A stretch of DNA of 44,108 bases from Prevotellaceae bacterium UBA1746 (GCA_905369775.1 CAJPJR010000012.1:1-44108); one strand, 5' to 3'; shown: positions 1 through 7,203, counted from the first letter of the stretch. Numbers and translations are program-made. The notes: generated by a model not told the origin, from the letters alone.

Positions 1-337
1 AATCCCACACGGGATGGTCTTGCACCTTGCGCGTCTCGGTGATCGAATCGCCCGGGCAGTCCAGGTACTCGCTGCACAGTCGTTTCCACTCCGCATCGGT
101 GAAGTGCACCTCGTTGAGCGTCTCGAGCTGTCGGCGCACATTGTCGCGCAAGGCCTCGGGAGTGCGCAGATCGGGCAGGTATTCGTAGCCCTGCGCCCGC
201 AGGTCGGCAATGAATTCGTTTTCCAGCTCACTTTCGGTTTGGTAGCCGGTGGGCGGTTCGTGCAGCGCGGCGTATTTGGTATAGCTGTCCAGCACGATGA
301 AGTTCGGGGTTTCGGCGATGGGGGTGTATTGTGCCAT
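1..337 (-). CDS. hsdR: Type I restriction enzyme R subunit, N-terminus (partial)
   Basis: The reverse strand from the ATG at 337 reads into the left window edge without a stop, giving about 112 residues. They include IVLDSYTK, YQTESELENEFI, GYEYLP and EALRDNVRRQLETLNEVHF. This closely resembles, from memory, the N-terminus of the EcoR124 (type IC) HsdR, the ATP-dependent translocase and nuclease subunit. The start lies 27 bases after the hsdS stop, so it is the third gene of an hsdM-hsdS-hsdR operon. The nuclease and helicase motifs lie outside the window, so intactness cannot be judged. The opposite-strand reading frame over this stretch is a shadow. Confidence 0.9.
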   Translation of the reverse strand, partial: MAQYTPIAETPNFIVLDSYTKYAALHEPPTGYQTESELENEFIADLRAQGYEYLPDLRTPEALRDNVRRQLETLNEVHFTDAEWKRLCSEYLDCPGDSITETRKVQDHPVWD

Positions 338-364
338 GGTACATGTGGGGGATAAACTTCGGGA

Positions 365-1588
365 CTAAGCGCTCACCTCGGGACGGGGAAAGCTGAGGAG
401 CGCATCGCGATAGTATGCATATTGTTTCCGCCGCAGGGCGATCTCTTTCGGCAGCCCTTCCGAAATCGAGTTCGTCAGCGTGTCAAAGCGGTCGAGGATG
501 TCGACAATGCGGCGTTGCTCGGAGAGAGGGGGGATGGGGATGGGGAAATCTGTGAGCATCGGTTTTCTTATCGAGGTGGCAGTTGCCCCTACGCATCGGG
601 AAAGAATGAAAGGCTTAAATGCGTTGGTCATGTAGTAGAAAAGGAACTTTGGAAAAAGCTCATTCTCTGCGTTTACCTTTATACGATAAGCCCTTTGGTG
701 TAAGGCATATTTCCCTTCTGTGTAGTGGAAAATATCTCCAATTCCGCCTTCTCCGGGAATGATGATCGCGGTTTCGTCAAACTGATAAGTGGAAGAACGC
801 AAGATATTTTTCGAACGCACATAAAAAGGATATACACCATTTTCTGCTTCATCTTGTCTATTAGAACTTCCGGTTCCAATTTCCGCCATCTCCCCGAGCG
901 TCTTCCATTCGATATTAACGTTTAGGGGGGGGTATTGTGAGAAATTAAGAAGTTGATCGCGATAATACGCATATTGCTTCCTACGCGCCTCCAGTTCGGC
1001 CTGCAGTTCGGCTTCCAGCTGTGTGAACTTGTCGAGAATCTCCACAATACGGGCTTGTACGCGGAGAGGAGGAATGGGGAGAGTTATTGCCAAAAATTTC
1101 TTTTTGGATACATTAAAGCGAGTCACTCCGCTTGCTGTCTTCATTATTTGTTTGCGAAGCAAGTCACTGCGAAAAAGGTACTTTGTAAACTCTGGGGAGA
1201 GTTGAATAGCAGAATGAAAGCGGATGCCGAAAGAAAAACTATTCAAGTAGATTTCTGTTTCCGGATGGAACGTAACTACTGAAGCCATTCCCACTTCTTC
1301 TATATTCTCGGAGGAACCAGTGATTAGTATATCGCCGTATTTTATCGCGTGTTGCCGTTCGTCTGCTTCGATACTCACCATTTCTAAAATGGAAGAATCG
1401 ACGGCCAAGTTCTCAAATATGTTTTTGTAAGTAACATAAGGCGCATTCCCTTTTTGGAAATGCTCTTTGTTCTTGCCGGATAGGCCGGCATATAATTCCG
1501 CCACCTCCCCAAGCGTCTTCCATTCCACTTCCTCCCCGTCCAGCAATCGTTCGAGGTAAGGGAAGAATTTTGTTGTCGTTTCGTTCAT
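365..1588 (-). CDS. hsdS: Type I restriction-modification specificity subunit, two target recognition domains
   Basis: HsdS selects the DNA target of the HsdM/HsdR complex. The protein is 407 residues if begun at MNETTTKFFPYLERLLDG. An in-frame ATG at 1675 would add an unlikely leader. There are two parallel halves. Each begins with a variant of EWKTLGEVAE (about residues 24 and 229), runs through a target recognition domain, and ends in a conserved helix carrying RRKQYAYYRD (about residues 203 and 390). Between the halves lies TAC CCC CCC CTA, a run of eight C on the coding strand (residues 219-222). Losing one C gives an immediate TAA, and gaining one gives a stop after three more codons. 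The product would then be a half-subunit of about 221-224 residues. The frame is open in this sequence, so full-length HsdS is encoded. Recognition sequences cannot be predicted by eye. Confidence 0.92.
   Translation of the reverse strand: MNETTTKFFPYLERLLDGEEVEWKTLGEVAELYAGLSGKNKEHFQKGNAPYVTYKNIFENLAVDSSILEMVSIEADERQHAIKYGDILITGSSENIEEVGMASVVTFHPETEIYLNSFSFGIRFHSAIQLSPEFTKYLFRSDLLRKQIMKTASGVTRFNVSKKKFLAITLPIPPLRVQARIVEILDKFTQLEAELQAELEARRKQYAYYRDQLLNFSQYPPLNVNIEWKTLGEMAEIGTGSSNRQDEAENGVYPFYVRSKNILRSSTYQFDETAIIIPGEGGIGDIFHYTEGKYALHQRAYRIKVNAENELFPKFLFYYMTNAFKPFILSRCVGATATSIRKPMLTDFPIPIPPLSEQRRIVDILDRFDTLTNSISEGLPKEIALRRKQYAYYRDALLSFPRPEVSA
925..932 (-). repeat. Poly-C (coding strand) tract of eight in hsdS
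   Basis: Eight consecutive G on the plus strand are eight C in the hsdS coding sense, placed between the first conserved helix and the second target recognition domain. Homopolymers at this point can slip during replication. Both single-base shifts end translation within four codons. Confidence 0.9.
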
Positions 1589-1690
1589 TACATTGTTGTG
1601 AAGCGCATGGCGAAGCACAAGCCCCGTCCCCACTGCGCAGTGTATGAAAATGAGCCATGGGGATTCACACCCCACGGCCGCAAAACGAGT

Positions 1691-3244
1691 TTAGGCGCTG
1701 AGCTCCGCAATGATCGTGTCGATGTCGCGACGCAGCGCATCGATGCGACCCACCGTTTCAGACACCTCGGCGTTGAGGAGGTCGATGTCGATCACCTCGC
1801 GCGTGTCGCGCGCCTCCACATACGAACTCACCGAAAGATTGTAGTCGTTCGCCGCAATGGCCGAATGCTCCACCAGCGCCGAAACGTGCGGCTCCTCCAC
1901 CTTCTGCTCAAAGAGCGACACAATGCGATCGATCTGTTCGGGCGTGAGCACATTGTTTTTCGTCTCCTTGCGGAAAAACTCCTCGCCGCTCGCATCGATG
2001 AACTGCGTGCGCGTGTCGGTCTTGTGTTTCGAGAGCACGAGGATGCACACCGCGATGCTCGTGCCGAAAAAGAGGTTGGGCGCCAGCGCAATGACCGTCT
2101 CCACAAAGTTGTTGTCCACCAAATATTGGCGAATCTTCTGTTCCGCTCCGCCGCGATAGAAGATGCCGGGGAAGCATACGATGGCGGCACGGCCACGCGC
2201 ACTGAGGTGGTTGAGGGCATGGAGCACAAAGGCGAAATCGGCCTTCGATTTTGGTGCCAGCACGCCCGCGGGAGCAAAACGCTCGTCGTTGATGAGCGTG
2301 GGGTCGTCGCTCCCCACCCACTTCACCGAATAGGGCGGGTTGGACACGATGGCATCGAAGGGTTTGGTGTCGCGATGTTGCGGCGAAAGGAGGGTGTCGC
2401 CCAGCGCGAGGTCGAACTTCGAATAGTTCACATCGTGCAAGAAGAGGTTCATGCGCGCCAGGTTGTAGGTGGTGTGGTTGATTTCCTGCCCCACGAAACC
2501 CTCCTTGATCAGGTCCTGATCAAACTGGCGCTTGGCTTGCAGCAGCAGCGAGCCCGAACCGCACGCGGGGTCGTAGATTTTGTTCACCTCGTGCTGCCCC
2601 GAGAGCGCAAGCCGCGCCAGCAGCCGCGAGACGTTCTGGGGCGTGAAAAACTCACCGCCCGACTTACCGGCATTGGCGGCATAGTTGGAGATGAGAAACT
2701 CGTAGGCATCGCCGAAGAGGTCGATTTTGTGGTCGGCAAAGCGGCCGAAGTCCAAACTCTCCACGCCGTGGAGCACGGCACAGAGACGGCGGTTCTTCTC
2801 CTCGACGGTGTTGCCCAGACGGGTGCTGGTGGTGTCGAAATCGGCAAAAAGCCCCTTCACCGCGCGCTCGGAGTCATAGCCCACCGCCGAGGCTTCGATG
2901 GCGGAGAAGATCGCTGCCAGGTCGGTGTTGAGGTTGGGATTGTGGTCGGCTTGCGCCACCACGACCGAAAAGAGTTGGCTGGGGTAGATAAAATAGCCCT
3001 TTTCGCGCGTCACCTCGTCGATCATTCCCGCATTGGCACTGATTTCGCTGTCGGCATATTCCTCATAGCGTCTTTGGGGATCGTCCCCTTCCATATGAGC
3101 AACAAAGTTTTCGCTGATGAAGCGGTAGAAGAGCGAGCCGAGCACAAACTGTTTGAAGTCCCAGCCATCGACAGCGCCGCGTACTTCGTCGGCGATGCGC
3201 CAAATGGCGGCTTGCAATTCGGTGCGTTGGGTGATTTCGGACAT
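1691..3244 (-). CDS. hsdM: Type I restriction-modification adenine methyltransferase subunit
   Basis: This 517-residue protein is the N6-adenine methyltransferase of the type I complex. An N-terminal helical HsdM domain (about residues 8-150) precedes the catalytic domain. GEFFTP (197-202), the SAM-binding motif DPACGSG (225-231) and the catalytic NPPY (302-305) are all present, so it appears active. It is the first gene of the operon, with hsdS beginning 102 bases after its stop. A long reading frame on the opposite strand across the whole gene is an overlap artefact of high GC. A weak -7 element lies about 40 bases upstream. No recombinase or inverted repeat was seen beside it. Confidence 0.96.
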   Translation of the reverse strand: MSEITQRTELQAAIWRIADEVRGAVDGWDFKQFVLGSLFYRFISENFVAHMEGDDPQRRYEEYADSEISANAGMIDEVTREKGYFIYPSQLFSVVVAQADHNPNLNTDLAAIFSAIEASAVGYDSERAVKGLFADFDTTSTRLGNTVEEKNRRLCAVLHGVESLDFGRFADHKIDLFGDAYEFLISNYAANAGKSGGEFFTPQNVSRLLARLALSGQHEVNKIYDPACGSGSLLLQAKRQFDQDLIKEGFVGQEINHTTYNLARMNLFLHDVNYSKFDLALGDTLLSPQHRDTKPFDAIVSNPPYSVKWVGSDDPTLINDERFAPAGVLAPKSKADFAFVLHALNHLSARGRAAIVCFPGIFYRGGAEQKIRQYLVDNNFVETVIALAPNLFFGTSIAVCILVLSKHKTDTRTQFIDASGEEFFRKETKNNVLTPEQIDRIVSLFEQKVEEPHVSALVEHSAIAANDYNLSVSSYVEARDTREVIDIDLLNAEVSETVGRIDALRRDIDTIIAELSA

Positions 3245-3284
3245 AGAGCAGTGAGGGTTTAGAGGTAAGTGTTGAACTATCGTG

Positions 3285-3292
3285 CGAATATA
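3285..3292 (-). promoter_or_regulatory. Possible -7 element for hsdM
   Basis: The reverse strand reads TATATTCG, one base from the Bacteroidetes -7 consensus TAnnTTTG, about 40 bases before the hsdM start. No TTTG is seen at the expected upstream distance, so the call is weak. Confidence 0.35.
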
Positions 3293-3489
3293 GTCATTTT
3301 TTACGAAATAGCCCCTCTCTCTGCCCGCTCTTCAAAAAAGAGGACGCAAAAAGAGGGACCGGCGCCCGCGAACTCGAGGAATTTTTCATTTCATCAATTG
3401 ATAGGCCTTCCACTTGGGCGGAATGTGTAAATCAAAAGCCGTCAACATAGACAATGACTCTCTCGTTATTAGTCGTTCCCATAGGGATA

Positions 3490-3557
3490 CAAAAAAATAA
3501 GCCACCCCAAAAATGAAGTGGCGAGCCTTAGTCTTTTCCACCTAAGGGCGATATTTT
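3490..3557 (-). ncRNA. Putative small RNA with two hairpins
   Basis: A short stretch is framed by a promoter-like element (3564-3596) and a terminator-like hairpin on the reverse strand. The inferred transcript of about 70 bases would hold a first stem CCTTAG/CTAAGG (3526-3531 with 3542-3547, ten-base loop). A second stem GCCAC/GTGGC (3501-3505 with 3518-3522) is followed by a T-rich run (plus-strand A at 3491-3497). No reading frame of note fits inside. I do not recognise the family. It could also be the leader of a gene that has been lost, since nothing on this strand follows until hsdM. Confidence 0.45.
3501..3522 (-). terminator. Intrinsic terminator of the putative small RNA
   Basis: A GCCAC/GTGGC stem with a 12-base loop is followed on the reverse strand by TTATTTTTTT. 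No protein gene on this strand ends just upstream, so it most likely closes the short unit starting near 3557. Confidence 0.55.
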
Positions 3558-3563
3558 ATGCTG

Positions 3564-3596
3564 CGAATATAGGAATTTATTTCATCTCGCCCCAAA
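3564..3596 (-). promoter_or_regulatory. Bacteroidetes-type promoter of the putative small RNA
   Basis: On the reverse strand TTTG (3596-3593) is followed after 21 bases by TATATTCG (3571-3564). This matches the TTTG/TAnnTTTG layout apart from one base in the -7 box. Confidence 0.5.
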
Positions 3597-3599
3597 AAC

Positions 3600-4420
3600 C
3601 AACTATATTTTTTCTCACACCGCAATGAATTTCAAGACCATTTCTACCCCCACACAAAGAAAACGCCCACTTCAGCCTCCCATTGTTCGGCCGCGAAGTG
3701 CGCACCTCCCGAGCTGCGCAGGCGCTCGGGAAGCGAGTGGAAAGCGCGGCGGGCCCAACGGAGGAACAGAGCGGCACAATCGCCGAGCCGCCCCTGCGCT
3801 CGCTCGCGCAACGCCGTTCCGTCCGAAAAAAGGAGGAGCAAACGGCTCAGGCCTTGGGCATTTTTTCGACTTATCGGGGAGCTTTTCGCCAATGGCCTCC
3901 ACCGCGTCCGCCCCCCCCACGCCGCCGCAAGAAGCAAGGGCGGAGAAATCGGCGAAAAAGCTCTCTCGCGCACACGCGTACAACACCGAGTTTCTGTTTT
4001 TCCCCTTCACCCATCGGCAGTAATTCGGTGGTTCACAACGCGTTAGGGGTGAAGATAGCCATATTTTAACACAAAGATAGCATCACACAACCACCTCAGT
4101 ATCAGCACCTTGCGGGTGAACCGCGGTGAAGCAACACGAAGCGGCTCCGGCTTCACCCCGGTTCACTCCGGTTCACCCCACGTTTGGGCGCCGCATGAGG
4201 GCGTGAAGGCAGGGTGAAGGCGGGCGGGCAAACATCGTCCGCGACCTTCACACGCAACACGGTGAAACAGAGCGAGAAATCGGCATGCGGTGAAGGGTGA
4301 AGGCAAAAAACGAAAATCGCCTGACGCGCCCGCGCGCGAAGGGCCGCAATTTTGGTTACCTTCGGCGGGCGGCAAAGAGAACCGCGGGACAACTGTCGTG
4401 CCCCACTCCGTTTTCGGCAC
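3600..4420. other. Gene-poor GC-rich interval
   Basis: Overlapping open frames occur on both strands, but none has family motifs, a sensible composition or a convincing start. They look like products of high GC. The left part (about 3680-3960) has a run of eight C near 3915 and several short inverted repeats. The right part holds GTGAAGG-type repeats, listed separately. I see no gene I can support here. Confidence 0.6.
4087..4345. repeat. Cluster of GGTGAA/TTCACC repeats, copy 1
   Basis: GGTGAA(G/C) words occur repeatedly in both orientations, including GGTTCACTCC GGTTCACCCC at about 4160-4180. The cluster ends with GGTGAAGGGTGAAGGCAAAA followed by an A-rich stretch and CGCGCGCG (about 4290-4340). 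A very similar end block is at 43820-43880, so this is a dispersed element rather than local low complexity. Confidence 0.6.
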
Positions 4421-4460
4421 AAAAAAAGCCTGCGAATCGCCCCAAAGGGCGTCGCAGGCT
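4421..4460 (-). terminator. Terminator of the winged-helix gene
   Basis: On the reverse strand the stem AGCCTGCGA/TCGCAGGCT (4427-4435 with 4452-4460) has an inner CGCCC/GGGCG stem and is followed by seven T. It lies 30 bases after the stop of the gene at 4491-4694. Confidence 0.85.
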
Positions 4461-4490
4461 ACAATCAACATGCAAATTTCAGCGCGAACC

Positions 4491-4694
4491 TTACTTCAAA
4501 CGCGCTGTAATGTCCTTTTCAACCTCAGCGGTTTCAATCTTTTCCTCACGGAGCAGCCATCCCAAACCGAGATACAGCTCTTTGTCCGTGAGTCTTCCGC
4601 ACACCTTCTTGAGTTCTTTGCCGGTCAGTGTGCCTTTTTCGTCGAGTGCGGTCCAAATGCGACCTGCGATCTCGCCGGCTTTGATAGTCAACAT
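4491..4694 (-). CDS. Winged helix-turn-helix domain protein (DUF2582/PF10771-like)
   Basis: This 67-residue protein starts at MLTIKAGEIAGRIWTALDEK. The pattern AGxIWxALxEKGxLTxKELKK followed by KELYLGLGWLLREEKI fits the small winged-helix family of Bacteroidetes, a predicted DNA-binding fold that fills the whole chain. A much longer open frame extends upstream to 5840 but crosses two genes on the other strand and is not credible. Only the last 67 codons look like protein. It is monocistronic, with its own strong terminator. Its targets are unknown. Confidence 0.85.
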   Translation of the reverse strand: MLTIKAGEIAGRIWTALDEKGTLTGKELKKVCGRLTDKELYLGLGWLLREEKIETAEVEKDITARLK

Positions 4695-4980
4695 AAGCGT
4701 ATATCTTTTCGAATCAAAGAATCTGACGCGAAGATGCGGCCTTTTTGCCGATTCGACAAATAGAAACGAGACAAAACGACGGAAAGCGGATGCAATCTCG
4801 AGAAATTGGCAACCAAAGGAAACAGTACAAAAGCAAAAACGGCATATCATACTCGAAAAACTCTTTATTCGCCGATGCCGTCTCGGCGGCGGCGCTGCAC
4901 CGCACGGAAAAACGGGGACGAAGCGAGGGCAAACGGGCGAAATGGGGCACCCGGCGCGCGCCAAAAGGCGAAAGTGCGCG
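4695..4980. other. Intergenic region with no supported gene
   Basis: This stretch separates the divergent winged-helix gene and the 5043 gene. Short overlapping frames exist, but none looks like protein. No clear promoter for the winged-helix gene was identified. Confidence 0.5.
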
Positions 4981-5008
4981 AACGCCTTTGTCGATCGGGC
5001 GTTTTTTT
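4981..5008 (+). terminator. Hairpin with T run overlapping a promoter
   Basis: AACGCC (4981-4986) can pair with GGCGTT (4998-5003), and T continues to 5008. The shape is that of an intrinsic terminator, although no plus-strand gene was found upstream. It overlaps the -33 box of the following promoter, so it may simply be coincidence. Confidence 0.4.
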
Positions 5009-5017
5009 CTAACTTTG
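4987..5017 (+). promoter_or_regulatory. Bacteroidetes-type promoter for the 5043 gene and its operon
   Basis: TTTG (4987-4990) is followed after 19 bases by TAACTTTG (5010-5017), a full match to the TTTG/TAnnTTTG layout. The start codon is 25 bases downstream. Confidence 0.8.
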
Positions 5018-5042
5018 CGGCAGTTTCGAAACCTATATACTC

Positions 5043-5483
5043 ATGCGTACGACCAAATTTATTCCGCTTTTGGCACTCGTCGTTTTCCTCACCTGCAGCC
5101 TCCCCGCTTTTTCGGCTGCCCCTGAGGAGAAGCCCGCTGCCGACGGCGTGCAAACGCTTTATATCTACGGGGTGTCGCAAAACCTGAACGATTCGATCGT
5201 TTACGTCAGTGACATCACCGTCCTCACCGGCACGCACCTGCTCGAAAAAGGCTATTTCGTGCAGCGCGACCAGTATGCCGATCAATTCAAGGACTTTGTG
5301 CAGCAGCATTTCTCGGCGCCCCACCAAACCGCGGCCGTGTTTTTCGACACGCGCATCGAGACGGCAGAAAAGCGGCGGGAGAAACTGCGCAAACAACTGG
5401 CCGGCAGCACGTCGGGATGGACCACCCTGGTGGTGAAAGACGTGTACAAAGACCAGTTTGTGTTCAAGCCCATCGGCCGTTAA
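5043..5483 (+). CDS. Secreted protein of unknown function
   Basis: The protein has 146 residues with a clear signal peptide (basic MRTTKF, hydrophobic LLALVVFLTCSL, cleavage near AFSAAP). The mature part contains IYGVSQNLNDSIVYVSDITVL, a lysine/arginine-rich helix around residues 105-120, and no cysteine or metal motif. I do not recognise the family. It follows a strong promoter and lies 33 bases before the kinase-like gene, so it is probably first in an operon with the kinase, peptidase and PqqD genes. That makes it a candidate partner or substrate, but this is inference only. Confidence 0.8.
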   Translation: MRTTKFIPLLALVVFLTCSLPAFSAAPEEKPAADGVQTLYIYGVSQNLNDSIVYVSDITVLTGTHLLEKGYFVQRDQYADQFKDFVQQHFSAPHQTAAVFFDTRIETAEKRREKLRKQLAGSTSGWTTLVVKDVYKDQFVFKPIGR

Positions 5484-5516
5484 CCCCTGTCGAATCCCCC
5501 ACACGCCTACTCCTGC

Positions 5517-6413
5517 ATGAAATTCTATTTTTGCGTAGCCGAACAAGTGTTCAGCGCCGAATTCGTCGGCAGCACAGCCAACATGCTGATGGTGCTGCCC
5601 AACATGGCCCCCTTTGCCTGTCAAGCCCCCACGCAGCCCCTCCTCTTTTCGCTGGCGGTGCACCGCGGCGCGGCAGCGGCGGAACCGGAGCGCTGGAACG
5701 AAATCGGGCTGTATGAGGGAGGTGACCTCTCGCATCGCGTCGAGACCGACGCCGCGGGGCACTACCGTATCACGCTTGTCGACGAGTCGGCGGGCCACAT
5801 CGGCACGCTGATCAGCGACGGGCGCTTCACGGACTGCCACCTCTATCTGGACTGCCCCTCAGTGCACCACGCCCACAGCGTCGAAAACGCCCTCATGCTC
5901 GCCTTTGCCTTTGCCGGCGCGCACCACGGTGTGCTGCTCATGCACGCCTCGGTGCCGATGATCGGCGGGAAGGGCTATGTGTTTCAGGGCAAGAGCGGAA
6001 CGGGCAAAAGCACCCACAGCCGCCTGTGGCTCTCGACCTATTGGGAGGCCCACTTGCTCAACGACGACAACCCGGCGGTGCGCTACGACGCAAGGCAAGA
6101 AAAGGCCTATGTGTACGGCACGCCGTGGAGCGGCAAGACGCCCTGCTACCGCAACCTGCGCTGCACGTTGGGCGGTTTTCTGCGTTTGCACCAGGCACCG
6201 GAGAATGTGATTCGCCGCCAGTCGCCGATCGAAGCCTTCGGCTCGATTCTCTCGTCGTGCTCGTCGATGGTTTGGGACAAAGCGCTCTACACGGCCATCT
6301 GCGACACGATCCACCACATCGTGCAGTGCACGCCCTCCTACGACCTGGACTGTCTTCCCAACCGTGAGGCGGCCGTGCTGAGCCACGACACGCTCACCGC
6401 CGCTTCGCGCTAA
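5517..6413 (+). CDS. HPr-kinase-like P-loop protein
   Basis: This 298-residue protein has a C-terminal half resembling the HprK/P catalytic fold. LMHASV (142-147) precedes a P-loop GKSGTGKST (158-166), and NDDNPAV (182-188) supplies the paired Asp residues. GTPWSGKTPC (201-210) follows. The N-terminal 130 residues resemble nothing I know. HprK-like kinases without the HPr phosphotransfer context recur beside PqqD-like proteins in peptide-modification clusters, including lasso peptide ones. Here the next two genes encode a signal-peptidase-like protein (9-base gap) and a PqqD-like protein. The substrate is unknown, and kinase activity is inferred from motifs only. Confidence 0.8.
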   Translation: MKFYFCVAEQVFSAEFVGSTANMLMVLPNMAPFACQAPTQPLLFSLAVHRGAAAAEPERWNEIGLYEGGDLSHRVETDAAGHYRITLVDESAGHIGTLISDGRFTDCHLYLDCPSVHHAHSVENALMLAFAFAGAHHGVLLMHASVPMIGGKGYVFQGKSGTGKSTHSRLWLSTYWEAHLLNDDNPAVRYDARQEKAYVYGTPWSGKTPCYRNLRCTLGGFLRLHQAPENVIRRQSPIEAFGSILSSCSSMVWDKALYTAICDTIHHIVQCTPSYDLDCLPNREAAVLSHDTLTAASR

Positions 6414-6422
6414 ACTCGCCTC

Positions 6423-6896
6423 ATGCAACAGCAAGTATTAGAAGTGACCAACGCTCGCTTCATCCCACACGTGCGCGCCCTAATCGAAGAAGGCCGGACG
6501 GTGCGATTTCGAGCCATGGGTTGGAGCATGCGCCCGCTGATCGAACACGCACGCGACGACGTGCTGCTCTCGGGCTACGGGGAGGCGGCGCCGCAACGCT
6601 ATGACGTGGTGCTGGCCGCCACCGACCGCGGGGGCTTCGTGCTGCACCGCATTGTGCACATCGACGGGGACCGCTACACCCTGCAGGGCGACGGCAACTG
6701 GCGCGGCGTGGAACACTGTACGCGCGCCGACATCATCGCCAAGGCGGTGGCATTCTACCGCAAAGGACACGCGCAACCCCTGCGCACCGACAGCCGGACA
6801 TGGCGCTGCTACTCGCAGCTGTGGGTGGCGCTGCGCCCCGTGCGCCGCATCCTGCTCGGGCTCTACCGCCGATGGAGAGCCCTCTGCCCTGCCTAA
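6423..6896 (+). CDS. S24/S26-family signal-peptidase-like protein
   Basis: The protein has 157 residues. GWSMRPLI carries the expected nucleophile Ser35 in the SxM motif, and GFVLHRIVHI places His75 where SipW/archaeal-type enzymes have His instead of the bacterial Lys. QGDGN (88-92) matches the conserved GD box. A Ser/His dyad is therefore likely. No strong membrane segment is visible. Instead the C-terminus is arginine-rich (RPVRRILLGLYRRWR), possibly an amphipathic membrane-binding helix. It sits between the HPr-kinase-like and PqqD-like genes and is probably co-transcribed with both. It is unlikely to be the housekeeping signal peptidase. Confidence 0.78.
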   Translation: MQQQVLEVTNARFIPHVRALIEEGRTVRFRAMGWSMRPLIEHARDDVLLSGYGEAAPQRYDVVLAATDRGGFVLHRIVHIDGDRYTLQGDGNWRGVEHCTRADIIAKAVAFYRKGHAQPLRTDSRTWRCYSQLWVALRPVRRILLGLYRRWRALCPA

Positions 6897-6933
6897 CTAC
6901 TCTCTCAGCAATTACCAACTCTCTTCTATAACA

Positions 6934-7203
6934 ATGAGATTTAAGACATCGTTCGATCTCCGAACCATCTGCGGCGAGACCGTGCTCATCGCCACCGGTG
7001 CCGAACACGTAGATTTTGGCCACCTGATCAATCTGAACGAAACAGCCGCCGACGTCTACACGGCATTTTCCAACCGCGATTTCGAAGCGTCTGACGTGGT
7101 CGACTATCTGCAAGCCCACTACGAAGGAGCGACTCGCGAACAAATGGCCGCCGACGTAGACCAGCTCATCGATTCGTTCCGCCAAAGCGGCGTACTCCAG
7201 TAA
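6934..7203 (+). CDS. PqqD-family protein (RiPP recognition element fold)
   Basis: The protein has 89 residues. The segment LINLNETAADVYTAFSNRDF followed by a helix-rich tail ending QLIDSFRQSGVLQ is typical of PqqD-like proteins, which bind leader peptides in peptide modification. The ATG at 6934 was chosen because the longer upstream frame overlaps the peptidase gene in another frame. It lies 37 bases after the peptidase gene and 19 bases before pyrG. No radical SAM enzyme, cyclase or precursor peptide gene is seen nearby. Confidence 0.8.
   Translation: MRFKTSFDLRTICGETVLIATGAEHVDFGHLINLNETAADVYTAFSNRDFEASDVVDYLQAHYEGATREQMAADVDQLIDSFRQSGVLQ

Noticed and set aside
1598..3262. Open frame of 554 codons opposite hsdM
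   Set aside because: It is the complement of a clear methyltransferase gene, with histidine- and arginine-rich composition and no domain. High GC makes such overlaps common.
3244..3600. Mobile element boundary near the restriction operon
   Set aside because: No transposase, integrase or target-site duplication was found, so no boundary can be drawn.
3625..4422. Several overlapping open frames on both strands in the GC-rich interval
   Set aside because: No frame has a credible start, signal or family pattern. The two strands are open in parallel, as expected from GC content.
4491..5840. Open frame of 449 codons on the minus strand
   Set aside because: Only its last 67 codons resemble a protein. 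The rest is antisense to the 5043 and 5517 genes.
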